Part shown: one piece after another, positions 9,051 through 17,769 of the stretch
Numbering within the stretch: position 1 is the first letter of the stretch
Layout of the letters: every line of letters starts with the position of its first letter
NCBI GenBank assembly: GCA_022792535.1
Contig: JAAWBG010000081.1
Location: 1-33,885 of the forward strand
Direction of reading: 5' to 3'
DNA: 33,885 nucleotides
From: Lachnospiraceae bacterium
Lineage (GTDB): Bacteria > Bacillota > Clostridia > Lachnospirales > Lachnospiraceae
Made by a program: the position numbers and the translations under genes
The notes under the pieces: generated by a model
Database searches by the model: none
The model's input: the letters and a program-made list of their open reading frames with translations, nothing else
What the model was told of the DNA's origin: nothing

Positions 9051-9201
9051 GCAACGAGCGTGGGCCATGGAAAAAGCAGATACAGCCTGCTTGCAGGCTA
9101 ATAAATGCTTTTGCTATGGTCATGTGAGTGCAACGGACAGCGGGCGAAGCGAAGGGAGTCCCGCTGAGCGATCGTTGCTTTGCTGAGCGGTCGTTGCTTT
9201 G
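9051..9201. repeat. Compound palindromic intergenic element inside the V-ATPase operon
   Basis: Two nested hairpins and a short tandem repeat fill the gap between subunits B and D. Hairpin 1 spans 9065-9119: outer arms 9065-9078 and 9106-9119 (12 of 14 paired) enclose an inner stem AGCCTGC/GCAGGCT (9084-9090, 9093-9099). Hairpin 2 spans 9130-9178, with GCAACG/CGTTGC and AGCGGG/CCCGCT stems. A 19-base unit beginning CTGAGCG is then repeated at 9164-9182 and 9183-9201 with one mismatch. GCAACGA at 9051-9057 can pair with TCGTTGC in either unit. There is no T-run, so it is not a standard terminator. It is probably a dispersed intergenic repeat; no other copy was noticed in this window. Confidence 0.7.
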
Positions 9202-9230
9202 TGGAGCAGGATGAGAGGTGGTGATTCAAA

Positions 9231-9851
9231 TTGGATCCAAATACATTTCCCACAAAAGGCAATTTAATATTGGCAAAAAATTCCTTGGCTTTATCCCGAC
9301 AAGGGTATGAATTGATGGATAAAAAACGGAATATTCTAATCCGTGAATTGATGGAATTAATTGAACAGGCAACAGATATTCAGAGGGAAATAGACGTCAC
9401 CTTTACCAGCGCCTATCAATCTTTGCAGAAAGCGAATATTCAGATGGGTATCCATGAGGTGGAAACATTGAGCCAGCGTGTCCCAGTGGAGAATTCCATT
9501 TCCATTAAAAGAAGAAGCGTTATGGGAACAGAGATTCCCAAGGTAGAATATGAGAGACAGGAGCTGAAACCTGCCTATCCTTTTTATGGAACCAAAATGT
9601 CTCTGGATGAGGCTTGTGATAAATTTCAAAAGGTAAAAGAGCTGACCATACGTCTGGCCCAGATTGAGACCTCTGCCTATCGCTTGGCCCACAATATCAA
9701 AAAGACCCAGAAACGGGCAAATGCATTGCAGAATATTACGATTCCAAAATATGAAAATCTTGCAAAAAGTATTCAGAGCGCTTTGGAAGAAAAAGAACGG
9801 GAAGAATTTACCAGGCTGAAAGTCATTAAGCGGATGAAAAGCCGCAGGTGA
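9231..9851 (+). CDS. ntpD: V-type ATPase subunit D (central rotor shaft)
   Basis: This 206-aa protein has the hallmark N-terminus PNTFPTKGNLILAKNSL and the YELMDKKRNILIREL segment, with long N- and C-terminal helices that form the rotor shaft. It couples ring rotation to the A3B3 head. The start is TTG at 9231, preceded by AGGTGGTGAT, which is close to the full anti-Shine-Dalgarno complement. It lies 180 bases after subunit B, beyond the hairpin element, but no separate promoter is obvious. The C-terminus is rich in Lys/Arg/Glu. The next gene, pfp, has its own promoter, so D is the last gene of the operon. Confidence 0.96.
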   Translation: MDPNTFPTKGNLILAKNSLALSRQGYELMDKKRNILIRELMELIEQATDIQREIDVTFTSAYQSLQKANIQMGIHEVETLSQRVPVENSISIKRRSVMGTEIPKVEYERQELKPAYPFYGTKMSLDEACDKFQKVKELTIRLAQIETSAYRLAHNIKKTQKRANALQNITIPKYENLAKSIQSALEEKEREEFTRLKVIKRMKSRR

Positions 9852-9891
9852 TGGAAGAAGATAAAATACACAATCTCAAGAAAATAGGAGC

Positions 9892-9920
9892 TTGTACCAA
9901 GAGAGTTTTTTTGATATAAT
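9892..9920 (+). promoter_or_regulatory. Sigma-A type promoter of pfp
   Basis: TTGTAC (9892-9897) and TATAAT (9915-9920) are separated by 17 bases. The expected start of transcription is about 30 bases before the pfp ATG at 9959. A GGAGGTG ribosome binding site precedes that ATG. Confidence 0.75.
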
Positions 9921-9958
9921 GAGTATTACGAGTTTATTAATATGGTGGAGGTGCTAAT

Positions 9959-11206
9959 ATGAAGCGCAATGTGATTGTAGGACAGTCAGGCGGGCCTACT
10001 GCGGCGATCAATTCTAGTCTTGCAGGGGTATATAGAACAGCGAAAGACCGTGGAGCAAAAAGAGTATATGGAATGCTTCATGGAATACAGGGATTGTTAC
10101 AGGAACGGTATATTGATCTTTCAGAGCATATTACAAATGAGCTGGATGCAGAACTTTTGAAACGCACACCGGCTGCTTATCTGGGATCCTGCCGCTATAA
10201 ACTTCCGGAGATTCATGAGGACATGGGAGTTTATGAGAAGATTTTTGAAATTTTAAATAAGTTGGACATAGAAGCTTTTGTTTATATTGGCGGAAATGAT
10301 TCCATGGATACCATTAAGAAATTATCAGATTATGCGATTATCACTGGACAGACGATCCGGTTTATCGGATGTCCGAAAACCATTGATAACGACTTGGCCT
10401 TGACGGATCATACTCCTGGCTATGGAAGCGCTGCAAAGTATATTGGTACTTCTGTAAAAGAGATTATTCGGGACAGCTTCTGTTTGGAATATAACAAAGG
10501 TCTGGTTACGATCATAGAGATTATGGGACGTAACGCCGGGTGGCTGACAGGAGCAGCGGCCCTTGCTCAGGGCGAAGATTGTTCCGGACCGGATCTGATC
10601 TATCTTCCAGAGTTAGAATTTGATTTGGAGAAATTTATCACAAAGATCCGCAAATTGCTGGAGAAGAAATCTTCGGTGGTAGTGGCAGTGTCAGAAGGAA
10701 TTAAAGCGCCAGATGGAAAATATGTGTGCGAGTTAGGAAACAGCGTAGAGTTTGTAGATGCTTTTGGACACAAACAGCTTTCTGGAACCGCAGCATATCT
10801 TGCCAATTTTGTGGCAGGAGAGATTGGATGTAAGACACGGGCCATTGAGTTGAGCACCCTGCAGCGTTCTGCTTCTCATTCTGCATCCCGGATTGATATT
10901 CTAGAAGCTTACCAGGTAGGCGGTGCGGCAGTAAAAGCGGCAGACGAAGGCGATACCGGAAAGATGGTAGTATTAGAGAGAATCTCTGATGATCCATATC
11001 AGAGCACAACAGCAGTGAAAGATGTGCATAAGATTGCAAATGATGAGAAATTAGTACCGAGAAACTGGGTGACAAAGGATGGTACCTATGTGACAGATGA
11101 ATTTGTAACCTATGTAAAACCTTTGATTCAGGGAGATGTATCTCCAGTTATGGTAGATGGAATTCCAAGGCATTTGTACAAACCAGGATTTCAGGAACAA
11201 CTGTAA
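9959..11206 (+). CDS. pfp: 6-phosphofructokinase, probably pyrophosphate-dependent
   Basis: This 415-aa enzyme phosphorylates fructose 6-phosphate to fructose 1,6-bisphosphate. N-terminal QSGGPTAAIN is the phosphate-donor loop. GGNDSMD (111-117) has Asp114 where ATP-type enzymes have Gly, and PKTIDND (139-145) has Lys140 where ATP-type enzymes usually have Gly. Both changes are those known to favour pyrophosphate over ATP. Catalytic Asp143 and the MGRNAGWL substrate motif are present. The length exceeds the roughly 320 aa of simple ATP enzymes. It is a single-gene unit with its own promoter and terminator. PPi use is inferred from the residues. If correct, the step is reversible and can serve gluconeogenesis. 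Confidence 0.93.
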   Translation: MKRNVIVGQSGGPTAAINSSLAGVYRTAKDRGAKRVYGMLHGIQGLLQERYIDLSEHITNELDAELLKRTPAAYLGSCRYKLPEIHEDMGVYEKIFEILNKLDIEAFVYIGGNDSMDTIKKLSDYAIITGQTIRFIGCPKTIDNDLALTDHTPGYGSAAKYIGTSVKEIIRDSFCLEYNKGLVTIIEIMGRNAGWLTGAAALAQGEDCSGPDLIYLPELEFDLEKFITKIRKLLEKKSSVVVAVSEGIKAPDGKYVCELGNSVEFVDAFGHKQLSGTAAYLANFVAGEIGCKTRAIELSTLQRSASHSASRIDILEAYQVGGAAVKAADEGDTGKMVVLERISDDPYQSTTAVKDVHKIANDEKLVPRNWVTKDGTYVTDEFVTYVKPLIQGDVSPVMVDGIPRHLYKPGFQEQL

Positions 11207-11212
11207 AGTTTT

Positions 11213-11246
11213 AGGCAGGAAGCTGGGCCAGCCTCCTGCCTTTTCC
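11213..11246 (+). terminator. Rho-independent terminator of pfp
   Basis: An 8-bp stem, AGGCAGGA (11213-11220) with TCCTGCCT (11234-11241), encloses further GC pairing and is followed by TTTTCC. It begins 7 bases after the pfp stop codon. Confidence 0.8.
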
Positions 11247-11282
11247 ATATAATTTATGACAGAAGGGAAAAAAGCCAGGAAA

Positions 11283-12761
11283 ATGTATCAAGAGATTGAT
11301 TTAGAAAAAATAGATTTAAGTTCAGAACCGCCAATAGAGGAACCAGCCAGACAGTATTACTTTATGGCAAAATGCAGAACCTGGATACAGGATTTTGAAG
11401 AGGAATATGGCCATAAACCGAAGGCCTGTGTGGTCAATATGGGCTGTCAGATGAACGCAAGAGATTCTGAGAAACTGACTGGAATTTTGGAAATGATTGG
11501 ATACGAACAGACAGACAGGGAGGAAGCTGATTTTGTGATATACAATACCTGTACAGTTCGGGAAAATGCCAACAATAAAGTCTGGGGACGACTGGGATAT
11601 TTGAACAATTATAAGAAAAGACATCCTCATATGAAGATTGCTCTTTGCGGCTGTATGATGCAGGAGGCAGAAGTGATTGAGAAATTGAAAAAGAGCTATT
11701 CTTTTGTAGATCTGGTATTTGGCACTCATAATATCTATAAATTTGCGGAGCTGCTGGCAACTGTGCTGGAACAGCAGGGCATGGTTATTGATATTTGGAA
11801 AAGTACAGATATGATTGTGGAAGACCTGCCGGTAGAACGAAAATATTTTTTTAAATCAGGAATTAATATTATGTTTGGATGCAATAATTTCTGCAGTTAT
11901 TGTATCGTGCCCTATGTGAGAGGAAGAGAGCGCAGCAGAAAATCGGAAGATATTTTAAAAGAGATCCGGCGCTTGGCTAAAGAGGGCGTAGTGGAAGTAA
12001 TGCTGCTGGGACAGAATGTAAACTCCTATGGAAAAAACTTAGAGGAGCCCATGACTTTTGCAGAGCTTCTGCAGGAAGTAGAAAAGATAGAGGGCATTGA
12101 ACGTATCCGGTTTATGACTTCCCACCCGAAGGATCTGTCTGATGAACTGATTGAGGTAATGGGAAGATCCAAGAAGATCTGCAGACATCTGCATCTGCCC
12201 CTTCAATCTGGAAGCAGCCGTATTTTAAAAGAGATGAACCGCCATTACGATAAAGAGCAGTATCTGCAGTTAGTAGAAAAAATACGAAGATCCGTTCCGG
12301 GAATTGCTTTGACAACAGATATCATTGTGGGATTTCCCGGAGAGACAGAGGAAGATTTTGCAGAGACTATGGATGTGGTGGAACAGGTAGGGTATGAAAG
12401 TGCATTTACCTTTCTCTATTCTAAACGTACCGGAACCCCGGCGGCAGGGAAGGAAGATCAAGTGCCGGAAGAGAAGGCAAAAGAGCGTTTTCAGCGTCTT
12501 TTGAAAAAAGTCCAGGAGATCGCGGCAAAAAAGGCAGAAGCTTACACGGGAAAAATCGAGCCTGTTTTGGTGGAAGAAGTGAATGAGCAGGATGAGTCTC
12601 TGGTAACAGGAAGGCTGAGCAGTAATTTTGTGGTGCATCTGCCTGGAACAAAAGAGATGATCGGTAAGATCATATCGGTAAAGTTGAATGAGTGCAAGGG
12701 ATTTTACTTTTATGGAGAGGCAGTAAATGAAACGGGAAGCGCTTTTGCAAAGAAACAGTGA
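11283..12761 (+). CDS. miaB: tRNA-2-methylthio-N6-isopentenyladenosine-37 methylthiotransferase MiaB
   Basis: This 492-aa radical SAM enzyme adds a methylthio group to i6A37 of tRNA. The N-terminal UPF0004 domain carries its three cluster cysteines at 55, 90 and 124 (numbered from this start). The SAM-binding cluster motif is C200-x3-C204-x2-C207, followed by the VRGRERSR segment typical of MiaB. A C-terminal TRAM domain follows. The start is uncertain. An in-frame ATG at 11256 would sit just after the pfp terminator with no ribosome binding site. ATG 11283 is preceded by purine-rich AGAAGGG and CCAGGA at non-ideal spacing. No clear -35 element was found. It is followed by ruvA after 36 bases. 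Confidence 0.96.
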   Translation: MYQEIDLEKIDLSSEPPIEEPARQYYFMAKCRTWIQDFEEEYGHKPKACVVNMGCQMNARDSEKLTGILEMIGYEQTDREEADFVIYNTCTVRENANNKVWGRLGYLNNYKKRHPHMKIALCGCMMQEAEVIEKLKKSYSFVDLVFGTHNIYKFAELLATVLEQQGMVIDIWKSTDMIVEDLPVERKYFFKSGINIMFGCNNFCSYCIVPYVRGRERSRKSEDILKEIRRLAKEGVVEVMLLGQNVNSYGKNLEEPMTFAELLQEVEKIEGIERIRFMTSHPKDLSDELIEVMGRSKKICRHLHLPLQSGSSRILKEMNRHYDKEQYLQLVEKIRRSVPGIALTTDIIVGFPGETEEDFAETMDVVEQVGYESAFTFLYSKRTGTPAAGKEDQVPEEKAKERFQRLLKKVQEIAAKKAEAYTGKIEPVLVEEVNEQDESLVTGRLSSNFVVHLPGTKEMIGKIISVKLNECKGFYFYGEAVNETGSAFAKKQ

Positions 12762-12797
12762 GAGAACCGGAACAGCAGCATACAGTAAGGAGAGGCT

Positions 12798-13409
12798 ATG
12801 TATTCGTATCTAAAAGGTGAACTGGTTGAGATATTGGAGGATGCCATTGTGGTGGAAGTAAATGATATCGGCTATCACATCCATATTCCAGCAAGTATGA
12901 TAGACTATTTTACCGGAATCGGACAGAAGGTGAAGATCTACACATATCTGCATGTAAAAGAAGATCTGATGGAACTTTACGGATTCCGAACAAGGGACGA
13001 CTTGAATATCTTCAAGCTGCTGCTGGGAGTCAGCGGGATAGGCCCGAAGGGCGCCCTGGCAGTGCTGACTGTTATGACGCCGGATGATCTTCGGTTTGCA
13101 GTGTTGGGAGAAGATGTCAAGGCAATTGCCAAAGCTCCGGGTATCGGCAATAAAACTGCTCAGCGGTTGATTTTGGAGTTAAAGGATAAATTAAAGTTAG
13201 AGGACGCCTTTGAAAAGAAGACAGCTCACGTGGCAGAGGAACAGGCAGGCTCTCTTTCAGGAGTAAAAAGTGAAGCTGTCCAGGCTTTGACAGCTTTGGG
13301 ATATGGAACGTCAGAATCCCTGAAAGCAGTAAACAGCTTGGAACTTTCTTCAGATATTACAGTGGAAGATCTGCTGAAGGCAGCTTTAAAACAGATGGCT
13401 TTTTTGTAG
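12798..13409 (+). CDS. ruvA: Holliday junction branch migration complex subunit RuvA
   Basis: This 203-aa protein recognises Holliday junctions and loads the RuvB motor. It has an N-terminal OB-fold (about 1-63), tandem helix-hairpin-helix motifs (LLGVSGIGPKGA and APGIGNKTAQRLI) and a C-terminal domain (about 155-203) joined by a flexible linker that contacts RuvB. Length is normal for the family. TAAGGAGAGG precedes the ATG. It is followed by ruvB after 38 bases, the common ruvAB arrangement. No ruvC is present, as is usual in this phylum. Confidence 0.97.
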   Translation: MYSYLKGELVEILEDAIVVEVNDIGYHIHIPASMIDYFTGIGQKVKIYTYLHVKEDLMELYGFRTRDDLNIFKLLLGVSGIGPKGALAVLTVMTPDDLRFAVLGEDVKAIAKAPGIGNKTAQRLILELKDKLKLEDAFEKKTAHVAEEQAGSLSGVKSEAVQALTALGYGTSESLKAVNSLELSSDITVEDLLKAALKQMAFL

Positions 13410-13447
13410 TAATTGATAGGTAATTGATGCAGAAAGGAATTTCTTTC

Positions 13448-14443
13448 ATGGAAAAACGTGTGATTTCTACCCAGATCCAAGAGGAGGATCTGAAAATAGA
13501 AACCAGCCTGCGTCCGCAGACTTTAGAAGAGTATATTGGGCAGGAGAAGGCAAAGAAAACATTAAAAATTTATATTGAGGCGGCAAAACAGAGGGGGGAA
13601 TCTTTAGACCACGTGCTGTTCTATGGGCCTCCTGGACTTGGAAAAACGACTTTGGCCGGGATTATAGCCAATGAAATGGGGGTTCACATGAAGATTACTT
13701 CCGGGCCTGCCATTGGAAAACCAGGAGAGATTGCCGCCATTTTAAGCGGTCTTCAGGAAGGGGATATTTTATTTGTAGATGAGATTCACAGACTGAACCG
13801 GCAGGTGGAGGAAGTGCTTTATCCAGCCATGGAAGATTATGTGATTGATATCATGATAGGGAAAGGGGCCACCGCCCGGTCTATCCGTCTGGATCTTCCC
13901 CATTTCACGCTGGTAGGAGCCACCACCAGAGCGGGATTACTTTCCGCTCCTTTAAGAGATCGGTTTGGGGTGGTCCATCATTTGGAATTCTATCAGCCCG
14001 AAGAATTAAAGACGATTATTCTTCATTCCGCCAGGAAATTGGAAGTGGAGATTGAGGAGGAAGGAGCCTTTGAACTTGCAAGGCGTTCCAGAGGAACTCC
14101 AAGATTGGCAAACCGCCTGCTGAAACGGGTGCGTGATTTTGCTCAGGTAAAATATGAGGGAAAGATCACCAAAGAGGTGGCGGTGTTTGCCTTGGATCTG
14201 TTAGAAGTGGACAAATATGGATTGGATCAAAATGACCGAAATATTCTGCTGACTATGATCGAAAAGTTTCAGGGAGGTCCCGTAGGCCTGGATACCCTTG
14301 CCGCTTCTTTGGGGGAAGATTCTGGAACCATAGAGGATGTGTACGAGCCGTACCTGGTGAAAAATGGATTTATCAACCGTACGCCCAAAGGCAGAGTAGC
14401 GACTGATTTTGCCTATAAGCACTTTGGAATTACAAAATGTTAA
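13448..14443 (+). CDS. ruvB: Holliday junction ATP-dependent helicase RuvB
   Basis: This 331-aa AAA+ motor drives branch migration at Holliday junctions. Walker A is GPPGLGKT (60-67), Walker B is DEIHR (111-115), the sensor segment is VGATTRAG, and a C-terminal winged-helix DNA-binding domain ends the protein. The start at ATG 13448 is chosen because AAAGGAA lies about 9 bases upstream and the resulting N-terminus (MEKRVISTQ) resembles RuvB proteins of related bacteria. In-frame TTG/ATG codons at 13424 and 13427 are less likely. The gene ends just before the palindromic element. Confidence 0.97.
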   Translation: MEKRVISTQIQEEDLKIETSLRPQTLEEYIGQEKAKKTLKIYIEAAKQRGESLDHVLFYGPPGLGKTTLAGIIANEMGVHMKITSGPAIGKPGEIAAILSGLQEGDILFVDEIHRLNRQVEEVLYPAMEDYVIDIMIGKGATARSIRLDLPHFTLVGATTRAGLLSAPLRDRFGVVHHLEFYQPEELKTIILHSARKLEVEIEEEGAFELARRSRGTPRLANRLLKRVRDFAQVKYEGKITKEVAVFALDLLEVDKYGLDQNDRNILLTMIEKFQGGPVGLDTLAASLGEDSGTIEDVYEPYLVKNGFINRTPKGRVATDFAYKHFGITKC

Positions 14444-14474
14444 AAGTTTTATATTTTTATGCTTTTTGTATATT

Positions 14475-14603
14475 ATGCCAAAAGGTCTTGCTGCCTTTGG
14501 CAGCATAGACATCTTGCACAAAAAGTGTTTGGAAAGCTAGCTTTCCATGACACTTTTATGTGCAAAGTGTTCACATCACGTTGTGATGTGAACCTTTTGG
14601 CAT
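14475..14603. repeat. Symmetric multi-hairpin palindromic element
   Basis: A 129-base element is bounded by a perfect 12-base inverted repeat, ATGCCAAAAGGT (14475-14486) and ACCTTTTGGCAT (14592-14603). Inside are three hairpins: GCTGCC-TTT-GGCAGC (14490-14504), a long stem 14514-14565 centred on the perfect 16-base palindrome GGAAAGCTAGCTTTCC (14531-14546), and GTTCACATCAC-GTT-GTGATGTGAAC (14569-14593). Folded as RNA or as a cruciform it would make a cloverleaf-like four-way junction. The central stem is shared with 203-253. It has no coding capacity and resembles a small non-autonomous mobile or BOX-like repeat. Confidence 0.8.
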
Positions 14604-14654
14604 GGCAAACCAGCAAAGGATACAAAATGCGGGGATTCAAATAGCAAAATAGTA

Positions 14655-14682
14655 TTGTTTTTCTCTGAAAATCAGTTATAAT
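14655..14682 (+). promoter_or_regulatory. Probable promoter of zapA
   Basis: TTGTTT (14655-14660) and TATAAT (14677-14682) are separated by 16 bases. It lies between the palindromic element and the zapA ATG at 14730, leaving a leader of about 40 bases. Confidence 0.55.
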
Positions 14683-14729
14683 AAAAAAAGTGTAAAAGAG
14701 TTTGAGAGTGATCGGGAGAGGATGAAAGT

Positions 14730-15341
14730 ATGTCAGCAAAAACCAGTGCAGATGTTTTAATTGGAGGCAAGATCTATACTTTAAGCGGTTATGAAAGTGA
14801 AGATTATTTGCAGAAAGTGGCAAATTATATCAATAATAAGATCAATGAATTTGACGAGATGGAACAGTTTCGGCGTTTTCCAGGGGAGATGAAAGCAACT
14901 CTGGTACAGCTTAATATTGCAGATGATTATTTTAAAGCGAAGGAACAGGCAGAGAAGTTAGAGCAGGACGTAAGAGAGAAAGAAAAAGAGATCTATGAAT
15001 TAAAACATGAATTAATTTCTGTAAGAATTACTGCAGAGAGCAGTGAAAAGTCTACTACGGAGTTGGAAAAAGAGAATCGGAAACTGTTATTACATAAAGC
15101 TAAATTGGAGACAGCATTAGAAGATGCGCTGCTTGGGAAAGTAAAGGGACAAGTTCCTCCTCCAGAGACGTCCAAACCGACAGAGAGTTCCAAAGATCAG
15201 CCGAAGAAAAAAGAAACGGGAGCTGTGGAACATAAAAATACAAAAGGCGGAAGCGCCAAAAAAGAAAAAGACAGTGAAAAAGAACAGGTAATCAAAGAGG
15301 AAAAAGAAGAAAAGACTGAGAAAGAAAATCATTCTGTCTGA
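14730..15341 (+). CDS. zapA: Cell division protein ZapA with long charged tail
   Basis: This 203-aa protein is a positive regulator of FtsZ ring assembly. Residues about 5-100 form the ZapA domain, with the IGGKIYTLSGYESEDYLQKVA opening strands and a dimerising helix. A coiled coil follows to about residue 130. The last 70 residues are low-complexity Lys/Glu/Ser and probably disordered. ZapA proteins are commonly about 90-130 aa, so this tail is an addition. A GGGAGAGGA ribosome binding site lies upstream. It is the first gene of a division and wall cluster that continues with the U32 protein, SEDS and PBP genes. Confidence 0.9.
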   Translation: MSAKTSADVLIGGKIYTLSGYESEDYLQKVANYINNKINEFDEMEQFRRFPGEMKATLVQLNIADDYFKAKEQAEKLEQDVREKEKEIYELKHELISVRITAESSEKSTTELEKENRKLLLHKAKLETALEDALLGKVKGQVPPPETSKPTESSKDQPKKKETGAVEHKNTKGGSAKKEKDSEKEQVIKEEKEEKTEKENHSV

Positions 15342-15465
15342 AAAAAGGTGGCTCATGACAAATCAAGTTGTTGGAGTCACTTTTGTTACATGTAACCGTG
15401 TTTCATCTTGAGAGAAGATTGTGTTGCTGTGGAGTTAAAGTTCATGGTAGAGGGAGAATCATCAT

Positions 15466-17754
15466 ATGGAAAACAGAATCAGGAAAAAAACAGAACTTTT
15501 AGCTCCTGCCGGATCCTTTGATATCTTAAAAGCAGTGGCAGAAGCCGGAGCAGATGCAGTGTACGGGGCGGGAAAGAGATTCGGTGCAAGGGCATATGCT
15601 GATAATTTCACGGAAGAAGAATTGTTAGAGGCCATCGACTATCTTCACTTGAGAGGAAAACGGTTTTATTTGACGGTGAATACACTGGTAAAAGAAACGG
15701 AGATTCAGGGACTTTTGGATTATCTTCAGCCATTTTATCAAGGAGGTTTAGACGGGGTGATTGTGCAGGATCTGGGGGTGCTGCGTAAGGTACGCAGTTA
15801 CTTTCCAGATCTTCCGCTCCATGCCAGTACACAGATGACCATTACAGGAGTTTATGGGGCAAAGATGCTGATGGAGGCAGGATGCAGCCGAATTGTTACT
15901 GCAAGAGAACTTTCCCTTGAGGAAATTGCTCATATTTATCAGGAAACCGGGGTGGAGATTGAAAGTTTTGTGCATGGAGCGCTTTGCTATTGTTATTCGG
16001 GTCAATGCCTGCTGAGCAGTATGATCGGAGGAAGAAGCGGAAACCGGGGACGCTGTGCTCAGCCCTGCCGTCTGCCTTACCAGCTGACAGGGACAGGGGA
16101 CGGGAATGGAGGGAGATCTTTTGGAAAGTCCAGGGAACAATATCTTCTCAGTCTCAAAGATCTGTGTGCCATCGACTTAATTCCAGAATTAATCCAAAGC
16201 GGCGTTTCTTCCTTTAAGATTGAAGGCCGGATGAAGCAGGCAGAGTATGCGGCCGGGGTGACCAGAATCTATCGGAAATATATGGATCAATATGAAAGGG
16301 AGCCAGAAAAAGAGTATCAGGTATCAGAAGAAGAGAAAAAGATGCTGGCAAAACTGGGAAACCGCTGCGGTTTTACCGATGGATATTATAAGAGACAAAA
16401 TGGGAAAGATATGGTAACCTTTTTGAAACCTTCTCATGAGAAAGATACTTCCAGTATACAGGAGCAAGATAAGGATGAGAATGGAACAAAAGAAAAAATA
16501 AAGGGAATCTTAAGACTTTATGCAGAAACTCCAGCCAGTCTTGTGATAGAATATAAGAATCATAAAGTTAAGGTGACAGGGGAACTGGTGCAAAAATCAT
16601 TAAAACAGCCTTTAACAAAAGAAACAATCCTTGATAAAATGGGAAAAATAGGAAATACGCCTTTTGTATGGGAAGAGTTAAAGCTGGAACTGGAAGAGCA
16701 GATTTTTCTTCCGGTGAAGGCCTTAAACCACCTTCGCAGAACGGGGTTAGAACGTCTGCAGGAAGAGATTCTGACAAAATACCGAAGATCAGTTCCGGAA
16801 CTGTCTGCAAATACAGCTTCAGGGGAAGCTTTAAGCACAATTTTAGAAACAGCTGGAAATGTGCCTTTAAGATCAACTGGAACCTTATTATCAGGATCGA
16901 ATTTAAGTTCAAAGTTCCATCAGCCAGAGCTTCGTGTATTGACAGAGACTTTAGAACAATTTCAAATTGTGCTGTCTCAGCCTGAAGTTCGAAGAATCTA
17001 TCTTGAAGAATTTCAATGGAGGGGTTATCAGAACTTTTTTGAAGAAGGGTTAAGGGAACGGGTATCTCAGACCCATCAAAAACAAAAAGAGTGTTATCTG
17101 GCATTCCCTTATGTATTTCGCCGGGAGAGAGCAGATTGGTTTGCAGAACACTGGAAGACAATCGAAGCATCTGGGCTGGATGGTTATCTTGTGCGGAATT
17201 TGGAGGAACTTCAATTTTTAAAGAAAATGGGCGCCGCGCCTTCTCAGATACAGGGAGACTATAACATTTATGCATATTCAAAGGAAGCTTTAAGAGAATT
17301 AGAAGAATTGTCTCTGTATCATGTAACCCTTCCAGTGGAATTAAACTTAAAGGAGCTGCGAAAGATAAATTGGGCAAAGGGAGAACTTATTCTATATGGA
17401 TATCAGCCCCTGATGATCAGCAGTCAATGCGTAGGTAAAAATACTGGCCGCTGTGATGGGAGAAAGCGTTCTTTTTACCTGAAGGATCGTTATGGTAAAG
17501 GATTTCCAGTAAAATGCAGGTGTGAGGACTGCTATAACGTAATCTACAATATCAGCCCTTTATCCTTACTTCATCATTTTCAAGAAGTCCGTTCCTTGAA
17601 GACAGAAGGTGTGAGACTTTCCTTTTCAATAGAAAATGCAGAGGAGACAGAACAGATTTTTAAATATTACAGACAGGCAGTTTCCGGTGGAATCTGCAGA
17701 GAAAAATACCTGTCAGATTACACCAACGGTCATTTCAAGAGAGGTGTAGAATAG
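15466..17754 (+). CDS. U32 family peptidase / RlhA-like protein
   Basis: This 762-aa protein has a TIM-barrel N-terminal half with the U32 signature around residues 167-184 (ESFVHGALCYCYSGQC). Cysteines at 174, 176, 181, 197 and 201 are candidates for an iron-sulfur site. A second Cys group near the C-terminus (around KCRCEDCYN) follows a DUF3656-like middle region. U32 proteins were first called collagenases, but characterised members with this architecture (E. coli RlhA, TrhP) hydroxylate 23S rRNA or tRNA, so an RNA-modifying role is more likely than proteolysis. Low-complexity linkers occur at about 325-345 and 445-485. The ATG has AGAGGGAG upstream. The gene ends 15 bases before the SEDS gene. 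Confidence 0.88.
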   Translation: MENRIRKKTELLAPAGSFDILKAVAEAGADAVYGAGKRFGARAYADNFTEEELLEAIDYLHLRGKRFYLTVNTLVKETEIQGLLDYLQPFYQGGLDGVIVQDLGVLRKVRSYFPDLPLHASTQMTITGVYGAKMLMEAGCSRIVTARELSLEEIAHIYQETGVEIESFVHGALCYCYSGQCLLSSMIGGRSGNRGRCAQPCRLPYQLTGTGDGNGGRSFGKSREQYLLSLKDLCAIDLIPELIQSGVSSFKIEGRMKQAEYAAGVTRIYRKYMDQYEREPEKEYQVSEEEKKMLAKLGNRCGFTDGYYKRQNGKDMVTFLKPSHEKDTSSIQEQDKDENGTKEKIKGILRLYAETPASLVIEYKNHKVKVTGELVQKSLKQPLTKETILDKMGKIGNTPFVWEELKLELEEQIFLPVKALNHLRRTGLERLQEEILTKYRRSVPELSANTASGEALSTILETAGNVPLRSTGTLLSGSNLSSKFHQPELRVLTETLEQFQIVLSQPEVRRIYLEEFQWRGYQNFFEEGLRERVSQTHQKQKECYLAFPYVFRRERADWFAEHWKTIEASGLDGYLVRNLEELQFLKKMGAAPSQIQGDYNIYAYSKEALRELEELSLYHVTLPVELNLKELRKINWAKGELILYGYQPLMISSQCVGKNTGRCDGRKRSFYLKDRYGKGFPVKCRCEDCYNVIYNISPLSLLHHFQEVRSLKTEGVRLSFSIENAEETEQIFKYYRQAVSGGICREKYLSDYTNGHFKRGVE

Positions 17755-17769
17755 AGGAGCAGAATTTTT

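Noticed and set aside
15355-15411. 18-codon frame after zapA with a nearby AGGTGG
   Set aside because: The spacing to the ribosome binding site is too short and no support beyond the start codon exists.
16568-17377. 269-codon minus-strand frame opposite the U32 gene
   Set aside because: It lies antisense to a well-supported gene, with no ribosome binding site and no recognisable protein pattern.
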